A stretch of DNA of 64,000 nucleotides from Mrakia gelida (taxonomy: Eukaryota; Basidiomycota; Tremellomycetes; Cystofilobasidiales; Mrakiaceae). Within the stretch, counting starts at the first letter, position 1, and every line of letters begins with the position of its first letter. Below are positions 1 through 10,321 of the stretch, one piece after another. The translations under genes were made by a program, and so were the position numbers. A model generated the notes under the pieces. It was not told the origin of the DNA. It saw nothing but the letters and a program-made list of their open reading frames with translations, and did not search any database. The DNA is taken from assembly GCA_024345305.1 (NCBI GenBank), contig BRON01000016.1, positions 1,116,001 to 1,180,000 of the forward strand. Direction: 5' to 3'.

Positions 1-919
1 TTGCTGGAGGGAAGGGAAGGATGAACCCAACGGAGATGAGGCGTGTCGAGGGTGTTGTGAGGAGGAGGAGGAGGAAGGAGAGAGAGGAAGAGGAGGTCCT
101 CTCGTTGTAGTTAGCGGAGGAGGGAGTTGAAAAGGAGGTTCCAACCTTCGTATACTCGGTTCCATCCTGGGGGAAGTCGAGTCGAGTGGTAGGAGGGAGG
201 GAGGAAGGGAGAGAGGGAGAGAGGGCGATATGAGGTTAAACACTGAACTCCGACTCGATGGGTTGGGACACGGCGCTCGATTCCTCCAGAGGATAGCAAG
301 TAGAGAGGCGAAGGGAGCGTAGAGTGGAGCGAGTGAGAGGAGTGCGGCGAAGGTGGGGGAAAGAGATCCGTCTACTCCTTGGGAGGAGGGAAGGGGAAGG
401 GGGTGTTGGTGATGGTTGGGGTCAGGGAAGGGAGCGAGGAGGAACGAGAGGAGGTCGCAGGGAGAGAGAGGGGTCAAGCTGGGGGAAGAAAATCCAGGGC
501 CGATCTTTTTTCAAGGTTTGAGTATGCCCCTCGGAAACTGGAGATCTAGGGTGCTCCGAGAGGATGTTCTAGAACAGAAAAGCCTGTAGTGAAGCGGAGG
601 CAAAAGGGGGAGAGAGACGCGCGAGCGAGGAAGAGAGAACAGGTTCGTTCTCTTAAGTCCTGAGCCGTTCCTCTTTCCGAGGGCGAGGAAAAATGATGGC
701 AGATTTCAATTCTTGTCCCTTCCTGGGTCCAACTCTTCCACCTGAGTCCCTGCGAAAATCTGGCAGGAAGATCGGCTTCTAACCTTTTCTCTGACTCTCG
801 AAACTCGATTCTTTGCGACGTCGAGCTCACACCTCCAACTCCTTCCTTCCTTCCTTCCCTCTCCCAGAAACCATCTCCCCGACCCTCTCCCTTCTCATCT
901 CTTCTCCCCCTTCTCAAGC
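1..919. other. No supported gene at left edge
   Basis: Purine-rich then pyrimidine-rich low-complexity sequence. The short open frames here have no conserved-looking product or consistent splice sites. The last part is probably the promoter and leader of the gene starting at 920. An exon of a gene lying further left cannot be excluded. Confidence 0.4.
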
Positions 920-1956
920 ATGTCTCGAGCTCGAACTCTCACCTGGATAGTCGGAGGCGCGATGGGTTCGTCCGCTTTCTCCTCTCTCTTCCCTTCCCAT
1001 CCCTTCCCTTCTTTCGCCCCTCTCTTCTCGCCCTTCCCTTCCTCGAATTAACCTCCCCCCTCTCCTTTTCCGTTCATCACCTTCTCAGGAATCGTCTCGG
1101 GCGTGTACATCTTTGACGAACAAGTTCGATCCACAGCAGCAGATGTGTACGTCCGTCTCTCTTCTCGTTCCTTCGAGCTCAACAAACCCGAACGACTTTC
1201 GTACGCCGATCGCTGACCTTTCTTCGCTTTGTGTCTTTCTCGTTATACGGCTGCTATGCGCTACAGGATGATCGCTCAGGGACTGGATCCGGACACGATG
1301 CCTCCTTCGCTGCTGACGGGGAGGAAGGGAATCGAGATCGAAGCTCCTTCTGGACCAAAGTGAGTGAAGCGATCTCTTTCCTCTTCCTTGCGCTCGTTCG
1401 GGGAGTCGGGGATGCTGAAGTAGGGGAGGGAGAAAGTGCTGGGGGGTGGGTAGATCGTAGCTGGTCGTAATGCGCGTCGAGCAGAGGGAGGGAGGGCTGG
1501 GAGAGGGAGTCGTTGACGTCGACTCGACTTTTGTTGAGCTCGACGTTCCCTTCCTTCCCCCCCCCTCCGCTCTCCCTTACACCCTCCTCAAGAGGATCCG
1601 ATCAAACACCTACCCATCTACCCTTCACTCTCCTTCTCTCTCCTCTCTCATTCGTCCCTCCTCCAATCACATCGTCCCTCAAAGCAACCCTCCAGCGATT
1701 TCTGACCTCTTCCTTCACCTTTCCCTTTCCCCTTTCCCCTCTTCCCTCTTTCCCCTTCCTCCTTCGCACCCACCTACCCTCCCATTCCTACAGACCCCAA
1801 ATCGACCTCACCTACTACCGAGCAGAACCCAACAAGCCGGAAAAGACGTACCGGAAGGCGTGGCCGATTTACAAGGAGGGAGAAGGGTGGTCGGCTGCGA
1901 AGGTGCCAGAGACGACGACGGCGAAGGAGGCGACATCACCGACTGCTTCGTCGTAG
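920..1956 (+). CDS. Small predicted single-pass membrane protein, possibly mitochondrial
   Basis: Four exons (920-965, 1089-1146, 1267-1359, 1794-1956) join in phase to 119 aa. The N-terminus MSRARTLTWIVGGAMG leads into a short hydrophobic stretch (about residues 8-25) with basic residues in front, which resembles a small inner-membrane mitochondrial protein. The rest is soluble, with a TYYRAEPNKPEKTYRKAWP block, and ends in a Thr/Ala/Ser tail. Donors are GTTCGT, GTACGT and GTGAGT, and acceptors are CAG. The third intron (434 nt) is long for this window. I do not recognise the family; the mitochondrial idea is inference from size and N-terminus only. It is convergent with the RTA1-like gene. 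Confidence 0.65.
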
Positions 1957-2518
1957 TCTCAGGTGACGTGCATGGGTGTGTGGGTGTGGGAGGAGGTGGA
2001 GGGGCTGGAGTTGGCGGAGGGCAGAGGGAGAGGAGAGAGAGGAGGGTTCGATTTGCTCGTCGTCTCGTTAGTCTTCCCTTTCTCCTTGCTTCGTTCGTTG
2101 TTTGTGTACTTGTTTCAATGGTCTATCACTTCAGGCTCAGTCATTCCAGCCATTTAACGCACATGGAGTCGCTGACTCGCCCGATTACAGACGAACCCCG
2201 CGTCGACCTGCTTTCCACTCGTCTCGTTTTTGGGAGGGAAAACGAAAGTGGTTCATCAAAAGAGCGTGGGGAGAGACCGAGGGAGCGAGAGAGTTAAAGA
2301 GTACAACGATAAGACCGATACGAAAGGCAAGTAGAGTAAGGTATAAACGAAGCGAGACGAAACGAAACGAGAAACAAAGCAGAGCACAGCGAACCGACGC
2401 GTCCGTCGAGTTCAGAGCACGCGTCCCGGCCGTTCGCGAGCCTCAAGCTGGTCGACGCTCAACAAGAGTACTGAGATGAGCTGTGTACATTATTTGAAGT
2501 CCGACAGAGTCGTCCGAA
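1957..2518. other. Convergent intergenic region
   Basis: Lies between the 3' ends of the small membrane protein gene and the RTA1-like gene. It holds AAACGA-rich purine repeats (about 2340-2375) and no open frame I can support. Confidence 0.5.
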
Positions 2519-4516
2519 TTATTCCTTGTACTGCGAAAGCTCCAGCTCGCTGCTTAGGACGGTTTGAGGAGGGTACTCCCTGTGCGATTCGAAAAGAGAA
2601 GAGGAAGGTTAGGACCAGGAAGTTTGGGTATGTAGGAGTGGGGTCGGGAGGAAGTTAGAAAAAAAAGACGTACTTGAGGAGGAAGATGGGGTGGAGGACG
2701 TTGAGGAGGACGACGGCGATGATCTGATGAGGACGTGCGTGATGTAAGTCGGACGACTTCGAGGTTGGAGAAAAAGAGAGAGAAGATGTACAATCATTCC
2801 TCCGTCGAGCCATCCGAAGAGTGATTGGTTGGTGATGATGGGACCAGTCCTTCAAGAGGAGAAGAGAGAAGCGATGAGCAAGGGAGATCAAGACGACGCG
2901 TCGAGCGTGGGAGCGCTTACCATCCGTCTAGAAGCTCGACCTGAGGAAGAAAAGTACAGAAAGTTGGAGTCAGTATATGTGGATCCTGAAAGAATAACTG
3001 TTCAGAAGCTCACAGTCCGGTAGATCGATCTGAACGAGATCAAGAAGAAGACAACGTCGTCGCGTCAAACCAAGTCAAGAGCTCTTCGAACCCTCGTCCC
3101 GATACTGCAAACTCGACGACTCACCGTATGAAAATCAGGAACGTTGCGCCCGCGAGAGCACAAAGCATTAACCTCGCTCTCTTCTCGTCGGTAGTCGAGA
3201 TGGTTGGGATTCGAACAGCGAACGTCCGGTCGACCGCAACTGCTTCCCTCGCTTTCTGACTCCAAGCAAACGGATGGACTTGTTCGACGGTTCGACCGGT
3301 GAGGTACCTCCAGACGAACTCGGCGAGGAGGATTGAGTAGCCGACCATCACGATCTGAGGGGAGAGGAGAAAGAAAAGGTCAACGCGGGAGTCAGCATTT
3401 GCGAGTCTGCGACGCGATATCTCGACGCTGTATCGCTATCTCCTGTCCTCACGCCAGCGGAGAGAGAAGAAGAAATGTGCTGAGCTCACCATCTGAACAA
3501 TCACACCTCCAACCATGATCCTCGCTCCTTGATTCGCTCCGTCGTTGTCGACAGCTGTCGACGCGATTCCTCCACCGGCTCCCTGAATACACAACGAAAC
3601 AAAGTCTCCAGAGACGAAGATCCAGGTGTAGTCCTTCGGGGAGAGCGGCAGAAGGAAGGTCTGGAACCAGGAAGCGAGAGGAGAGATCAGAGTCGCGTCC
3701 AAAGCGAAAACGCAACATCGCACTCACCCAAGCCTGCCCACGATTCTTCCAAAGAGGATGTAGAGAGACGCTTGGAGGAACGCAGGAGCGATGATCAAAG
3801 TGGTGATTCTAGTATAGACCGAAAAGGGCGAGCCACGTCGTCAGCAAGACCGAGAGGGAAGCAGCAGAAGCGCGACGCGACTCACTGAGCAAGGAAGGCA
3901 TCGTCGCTCGAGTTCCAGTACCCTCCTCCCTCCGTCGCCCAAGTAGTCCCACTAGCTGACCACGCCCTGCATGCCCAACCTAGCGTTTTGACTGAAAGAA
4001 GACGGAGCGGAGAGGATCAGTAACGACGCGCGACGCACCTCGCTCAATATCGTTCGACGAGACTCACTGAAAGTGCCCAGAACGAGCGTCCAAAGCAAGA
4101 AGTAGTACTTCGACTTGATGGCTTGAAAGAGGTGAATAACTGCGAGGCGGAGAGGGAGGAGGGAAAGAAGAAAAAAGCAAGAGAGGGGAAGAGAAGAGGC
4201 ATGAGCGCTGACTTGTTTGGTTGGAGAGTCGGAGAGAAGTGAAAGGGAGGAGGAGGAGGGAGCGAGCTCACCCATCGAGAGAGCGAAGAGTGTCGTGAAC
4301 ACAGCTGCTGTAGGCAGATTTACGATGTAACCAAAGTTGAAGAATTCGACTTTCCCTGAGATGAGGTTGGGTGAGCCTGGGACGAGGTTGAGGGGGATGG
4401 AGGAGGAGGAGGAGTTGGCGGAGGCTGGACGAACGCGATGAGTTGAGAGTTGAAGGGAGAAAGAGAGAGGTCAGTTCGAGTTTATCTTGAGGTAGGTTGG
4501 GATCTGACTCACCCAT
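2519..4516 (-). CDS. RTA1-like multi-pass membrane protein (lipid-translocating exporter family)
   Basis: Twelve exons on the minus strand: 4513-4516, 4272-4424, 4068-4139, 3886-3991, 3742-3808, 3490-3660, 3125-3354, 3014-3029, 2921-2940, 2792-2849, 2674-2723, 2519-2579. They sum to 335 aa. Family hallmarks are FVSGDFVSLCIQGAGGG (about residues 145-161), RSIYRTVELLDGW, LFGRI and a C-terminal LLNVLHPIFLLK helix, with about seven hydrophobic segments. RTA1 relatives (Rsb1, Rta1, Pug1) are plasma-membrane proteins linked to sphingoid-base or drug efflux; the substrate here is unknown. The first coding exon is only ATGG. Exons of 16 and 20 nt carry the RSIYRT-VELLDGW signature. The donor at 3741 (GTGGGC) is chosen over a stronger GTGAGT 14 nt downstream because only it keeps frame, so that junction is the least certain. 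Confidence 0.88.
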
Positions 4517-5163
4517 AGTGGGAAGAGGTAAGAACGAGCTAGCGTTGCGTGGTGGTCAAGTTGAGAAAAGAAGGAAGGAAGGAGCGAGAGGTCGTGTTGG
4601 TTGGAGGGGAACGGAGCGAACAGGCGAAGGGCCTTTGGTTGTCGTTCTTTTTACGGACCGTTTCCGCCACGAAGCCTCGGGTAAGAGGAGATAGGGGAGG
4701 GATGTCCGTCTTTGGACTCGCTTGAGGTGTGTACAGTGACAGGAGGTTCGAGAGATGAGAGGGAAGCGAGCAAAGCGACGTCGAGGCGAGTGACATTTCG
4801 GGGAAGCGAGGAGAGGAAATCTTATATCCTGCAATCCCAGGTACGTGTACTAAGCGAGATCGAGAGGCTCAGTGTTTGGTTAGGTCGTCGAGCTCGCTTG
4901 CGGCGAAGAAGAAGACGAAGCGAAACAGCCGAACCGAGCAGGACGACGAAGTTTGACGAGACTCACCTCGATCCGTTCCCTCCCTTTCCCAGCTCTCGAC
5001 CTGCTCGAATTGCTCGGAATCGCGTCAAGAGTACTCTCTCAACCCTCTAGAAGGATCAATGAACGCAGTAGATGCAAAGAAAACGTCTCATAGCAGCCAA
5101 CGAAACCTCAGATCAAAGAACGCCGCTCCTCCCCACCCCTTCAACCCTTCCGGTTCCCTTGCT
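4517..5163. other. Intergenic: RTA1-like promoter and GCD11 3' region
   Basis: Between two minus-strand genes. It should hold the promoter and leader of the RTA1-like gene and the 3' untranslated region of eIF2 gamma. No supported gene. Confidence 0.5.
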
Positions 5164-8089
5164 TTAAATGGCAAGAGTAACGTCCAGAATCACACCACGT
5201 CGGACCTTTCCCCATCCTGCAACAACGAAAACGAAAATGACACACGAAGCGAAGAGTCAGTCTCGTTCTTCGTCGCGTCGCGCACCACCACTCGATTTGA
5301 GCAGGCTCCGAAGAGGGTTCGGGAGAGGTTAGAAGGGGGACGTACCAATCAACCTCCAGTGCTTATCGATCCTCCTACTCAACGCGATCTTCTCGTCGAC
5401 CTCGGTACAGACGGGGGACTGAAGAACGATCTTGGCCATGTCGGCCTTGACGGAAACGACTCGAGCTCCCGAGGCGGTGGCTCCGATGTTGACGAGGAGG
5501 ACTTCTCCTGTGGGGGCGAAGATCGAGGGCAGAAGAGAGAAGGAGAGGGGTCAGGATTTGAGATGAAGGGAAGAGAAAGAGAGGGAGAAGGAGGGAGAAA
5601 GGGTGGAAGAGTGAACGAACCCTTCGTGAGCTTCGCGACCTTTGTCTGCTTCTCCTTTCCCTCCGTTCGAACTCCGAGCAACCGACGAAGCATGAAGCCT
5701 GAACGAGGATGGTAAAGAGATGTCAGCTTTCTCGTTTCCTCTCGTTCGCTCGCTCCTCTCCCGCTCCTCCCTCTCCCACCCTCAACTCCAAAATCGCGAC
5801 TCACACTGCACCTCCAACTCCGTGTAGATATCCATTCCCTTCCCAACATCACTCAGCACGTGACCGACCAGCCTGTCGGCCCTGCACATCGTCGGGTCGA
5901 TCTTGGTTCCAACTCCAATCAGTCCTCCAGGGACGGCGAACGCGAGATCGTTGTGCTCGGCGTAGAGGGTGACGACCTTGGAGAGGATGGGGGTGCAGAT
6001 GAATTTGCCGTCGGTGTCCTTGTCGATGAATCCGGGTCGGATCTCGATCTCTTGCTCGAGCTGAAGAGAGCGAAGGTGGGAGGAAAGGGAGTCAGCGTCT
6101 CGTCTCGCGATTCGTTCGTTCGTTCGACGCTCTCTCTCGCTCTCTCGTCCACCTGCCTGAGCTCGTCGAACGAAAAACAGAAGAAAGGAGAAAGGATCGT
6201 TTACTCACTCTCAGCACACCGTTCAAGATCGATCCACCAGCGACTCCACCCTTCAGATCGTCGACCTCGGATCCAGGCTTGTTGACGTCGAACGACCGGA
6301 TGATGATCATCCTCGGCGACGAGGTGAAGTCTCTCGGAGGAACGGGGATCTGGGTGCAGATGTACTCGTTGACGGCGTCGATGTTGTACTTGAGCTGAGC
6401 AGAGATGGGGATGATGGGAGCTCGCTTCGCGACGGTGGCTGGAGAGGAACGCAGGAAACGAAAGAAGGAAGGGTTCGGTCAGCTTCACTGCTTCCTAAGA
6501 CCCGAGTCTGAGTTGTACTCCAGTCTCTCGAGCTGTGAACCAAGCTCCCCCCTCGCGAAGAACTCGCACTCGCATTCCCAACTCGCGCTCCAAACCCAAC
6601 CCAACCGAAGTCGAACACTAAAGGACTCGAACTCACAATCCACAAACTTCCTAATCTCCTCCATCTGCTCCTTCGCCGCCTGCTCCCTGATGAGATCGAC
6701 CTTGTTCTGCAGAATGATGATGTGCTCCTGACCCATGAGCTCGAGAGCAGCCAGATGCTCGGACGTCTGAGGCTGAGGGCACGACTCGTTGGCGGCGATG
6801 AGGAGAAGAGCTCCGTCCATGACGGCAGCTCCGGTAAGCATGGTGGCCATGAGAACGCTGGAGATGAGGCCAAAGGGAGGAAGTCAGAACGAGAGAAAGG
6901 GGAAAGAGGTGACGAGGTGGGAAGACGCACTCGTGTCCAGGGCAATCTGAAGGAGGGAAGGAGAAGAGGAGAGGGTCAGCTTTGACGTTTCCTTCGTCTT
7001 GCCTTCGCCTTCATTTGAGACGAGGTCGCTCGAGCATGAGCGGTCTCGAGCTGAGAAGAAGCGCGACTCACCAACGAAGGAAACGTGTCGGACGAGAACC
7101 ATCTTCTCCCTGCATCCAAAGTTCTCGCATGGAGGGTGGTCTTCTTTTGAGGAAGGGTACGACTTGTAGCACGAAGGACGAGGGCAGGCGGGACATTTGT
7201 AGATCTGGAAAGACGAGCACGCATAAAGAGGTCAGCGAAACGTTCAAGAATGAAGTGGGAAGATGATGGTGGTAGTGGCGAGGGAGGTGTTAAGAGGAGA
7301 AGCTGAAGGAAGGGGAAGGGAGGTGAAGGAAAGAGCTCGTCGGTGGTGGTGGAGGGTTGAGCTCCTCGTGCTGATTCCCTCGGATCCTCCCAGAAAGAAC
7401 ACCTGTCCTGAGCTGCTACGATGGTCGCGTCGACGCTATGTATGCGTGCGTCTCTGGAGCTCGAAGCTCGAGGATGCTCTCGCGAAGGACGAAGGGGGCA
7501 AAGAAAGGTCGAGCTGAGCTGAGCTCTTCCTTCCTTCTCCTTCTCCTTCCCTCCTTCCCTCACCTTCCCCTCCCACTCTCCATATACCACCACAGCCAAA
7601 CCAGCGGACGCATGTAGAAAAACCGTTTTCACTCACTTTAGCGTTCGCGTAACCGAGCTTGATTGTAATGTTCCTCTCCAACTCATTCTTGAATCGAACG
7701 GTGAGAACTCCAGAGATGGCCTTCACGACAGTAGACTTTCCGTGAGCGACATGACCAATAGTTCCTGAAGAGTTGGACGCGGAGATAGGTGTCAGCTTGA
7801 TCTACGAGCTCAGAAAGGAACTGGAGTCGTAGAGGGAGAGGGAGATGGACGAACCGATGTTGACTAGGGACAGGGAGGAGAACAAGGGCGAAAGCGTGAA
7901 GGTGAAGAGAAGAAAGGTCAGCTCTTTGCTCCTTCCTAGCGAACTTCGAGGCAGTCGGCATACCCGAGAGCGAGAGCGCATATACTCACTCGTAGCCTGC
8001 TTGGAGATGACCTCAGGAGAGAGGGGACCGAGGGTGGTAGGGTCGATGAGGGAGGTCGAGGCGAGAGAAGAAGCGAGAGCGTCCGTCAT
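5164..8089 (-). CDS. GCD11: Translation initiation factor eIF2 subunit gamma
   Basis: Eleven exons (7990-8089, 7855-7863, 7637-7764, 7072-7204, 6931-6946, 6637-6857, 6209-6438, 5805-6060, 5621-5698, 5346-5507, 5164-5216) give 461 aa, normal for the family. The GTPase motifs are all present: G1 [10 protein letters not shown]3 DCPGHD, G4 NKVD, and SAQLKYNID near the G5 region. There is a zinc-ribbon-like CPACPRP...CENFGC segment, then domains II/III ([30 protein letters not shown]). The protein binds GTP and initiator Met-tRNA in the eIF2 ternary complex in the cytosol. Exon 2 is 9 nt and codes most of INIG ahead of G1; exon 5 is 16 nt and codes the G3 motif. It is divergent from the SR protein gene across 274 bp. 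Confidence 0.97.
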
Positions 8090-8363
8090 CTTGGAGGGCG
8101 AACGAGGAGGAGAGGGAGGGAGGGAAGAGGGGTGAAGAGTTTTTTCGAGGAGAGCTGTGAGGGGTGTGTGTGTATGCTCTCTTCCGTAGAGTCTAAGAGT
8201 TCCAAAGAGGTCGTGGTCGTTGCAGAAGAAGAGGAGGGAGGTTTGGCCAGCTTCAAATTGGTTTTGAAAAGTGACTTGGACGAGCTCCTCCTCTCCTCCT
8301 CGTTGCCTTCTCTCCATCACCTTCTCTTTCCCCTTCTCCTCCCCCTTTGCAAAGCTTCTAACC
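8090..8363. promoter_or_regulatory. Shared divergent promoter, GCD11 / SR protein
   Basis: Only 274 bp separate the two start codons, so both promoters and leaders must lie here. The sequence has CT/GA-rich runs near both start codons. No TATA box is evident. Sharing is inferred from spacing. Confidence 0.6.
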
Positions 8364-9959
8364 ATGTCTGGAGTGAGTAAGCCCGCTCTTCGATATACAG
8401 AGACTCGATCTGACTTCCCTTCTTTCTTTGATCTCTCCAGCCCATCATGTCAAAGACGATTCTCGTTCGCTCCCTTCACCTTCTCTCCTCCTGCTCCCTC
8501 CCTCCATCTCCCTCTGACCCTTCTCCACCCTTCCTCCCTTCCCTAGTTCGTTTCTGGATTCAGTAGTACGTCTTCTCGTCCCTCTTCTCGCTCTTTCCTG
8601 GAGCGAATTTAACCTCGTCCTCGCCTCGTCTTTACAGCCAACCTCCGAGCCAAAGACCTTGCGTACGAGTTCGAGGTGCGTTGCCCTCCTCTCCCTCCTC
8701 CCTCCTCCCACTCTAGAAGCTCACCTCTGCCCTCTTCCCTTCTTCCAGAGATACGGTCGATTGATCCGATGCGACATCCCAGCCCTCAAGTCCCCCTCCG
8801 CCTCCCCGTGAGTTCCCTCTTCGCCATCGTCAAGCTTCCTCGCCAACACACCGTCGTCCTCGTCCGCCATCGTCGTCGTTTCGTCGTTCCCTGGAGAGTC
8901 GCCCTCTACAGGGAGCATCTTCATGCTTCCTGATCGTCGTTGGAACCGTCGTCGTCGTACTAGGAGGGAAGGGAGAGAAGAGGAGGGAAGCTGTGGAGCT
9001 GGCAGGAGGAGGGAAGAGGGGAAGGAGGAGATGCCCTCTCCTCCTTCCTTTGAGCTCGTTCCCCAACGTTTTCTTGCGAAGAGGCTCTGTCTCTAGCGTT
9101 ACCTCAGATTCGTCGCCAACACCTCCTACCCTACCTAACCCTCCCCCTCTTCGTCCTCGTCGCTCGGTCATAACCACTTCCACCTCGAACTCTTCCCTCC
9201 TGCCCTCCTCGTTGTCGCCCGCACCCCTCTCCCTCCTCCCCCTCCTCTCCATCACCTCCACTCCTCCTCCTCGTCGATCCCAAACCGTCAAGTCACACGA
9301 ACCCTCGGCTGACCAATCCTCCTACCCTTCCTCCCTCCTCCCTCGTCGCTCCACCTCCCTCCCCTCGGGTCAACCTTCCTTCGTCGCTGCAGTTACGCCT
9401 TCATCGAGTTCCGATCCGAAGCCTGTGCTGAGGATGCGTACTTCGATATGCATGGAAGGTCCATCGACGGCAGGAGGATCTCTGTTCAGGTGCGTCTCCT
9501 TCTTCTCTCTCCTTTCTCCTCGTGTCGTCGTCGTTTTTGGTCCTCGTTTGCCCTTCTCCGACCATGGCTGACTCCTTCTCTCTTCCTCTTCACCTCATTT
9601 TCGCTTTCTTGCAGTGGGCCAAAAGCTCTCCCGGAAACTCATGGCGATACGAAGCCGGTTCAGGTGGAGGACCTCCTCCTCCTCGAGGTCGACCTCCCCA
9701 GGACCGCGACTCCCGACGACGATCTCGCTCTCCCGTGGCTTCCTCTCGACGAGACGCTCCTCGAGAGCGAGAGCGACAGAGGTCCAGGTCGAGATCGAGA
9801 TCGAGATCTCCCGTTCGAAAGGAGGGGAGTGCTGCTGCTGCTCGAGAGGGATCCGCTGCGAGGTCGGAGAAGTCCAGGGGAGTCGACGAGCGAGAGGTCA
9901 GGGATAGGGAGGAGGACGAGGGCAGGAAGAGGAGGGAGGGGACCGGGGACGACGAGTGA
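8364..9959 (+). CDS. SR-family splicing factor with one RRM and RS tail
   Basis: Seven exons (8364-8372, 8441-8464, 8547-8565, 8638-8675, 8749-8807, 9393-9489, 9615-9959) give 196 aa. The RRM covers about residues 8-82: RNP2-like ILFVSGF, then YAFIEFRSEACAEDAYFDMHGRSIDGRRISVQWAK containing RNP1. A Gly/Pro-rich hinge (GGGPPPPRGRPP) leads to a tail rich in RS/RE/RD dipeptides. This is the layout of fungal Srp-type or SRSF-type factors that bind pre-mRNA and help define exons in the nucleus. The first four coding exons are all under 40 nt. Intron 5 is 585 nt, far longer than the others, and splits the RRM. Exact orthology to named SR proteins is not resolved. Confidence 0.9.
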
Positions 9960-10321
9960 TTGGACCTTCTTCCTTGCTTGCTGACGGACGACGGACGACG
10001 ACCATCTTTGGAGCGTTGGGAGGGAGGGAGGAGCGCGACGACGACGACGACGAGGCTGGGCTTCTTTTGCATACGACGAGAACTCCCTTCAAAACAATCT
10101 GAGCTTCTTTTGCTTTTGTATCGAATGAATACACGACCCCAAAACCTCCCCGTTCCCCTACTTGAACACGACGTCTCTCTCGACGCGAGCTCGAGCTCGA
10201 CGACGAACGCATTTTCACTGCTTTCGCTCTCCGTCGAAGGGGAGAGGTTTTGAGAAAGCTCGAAGCTGACTGACCCCTTCCTTCCCTTCTCCCCAACTCC
10301 CTCCCCCCTCTTCTTTCAACG
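9960..10321. other. Intergenic between SR protein and BMT6
   Basis: Short tandem intergenic region with GAC-rich repeats (about 9983-10050). No gene seen; it holds the SR-gene 3' end and the BMT6 promoter. Confidence 0.5.

Noticed and set aside
3160..3220. Possible tRNA B-box-like GTTCGAATCCC on the minus strand
   Set aside because: It is inside an RTA1-like exon coding FAVRIPT, and no A-box or cloverleaf was found nearby.
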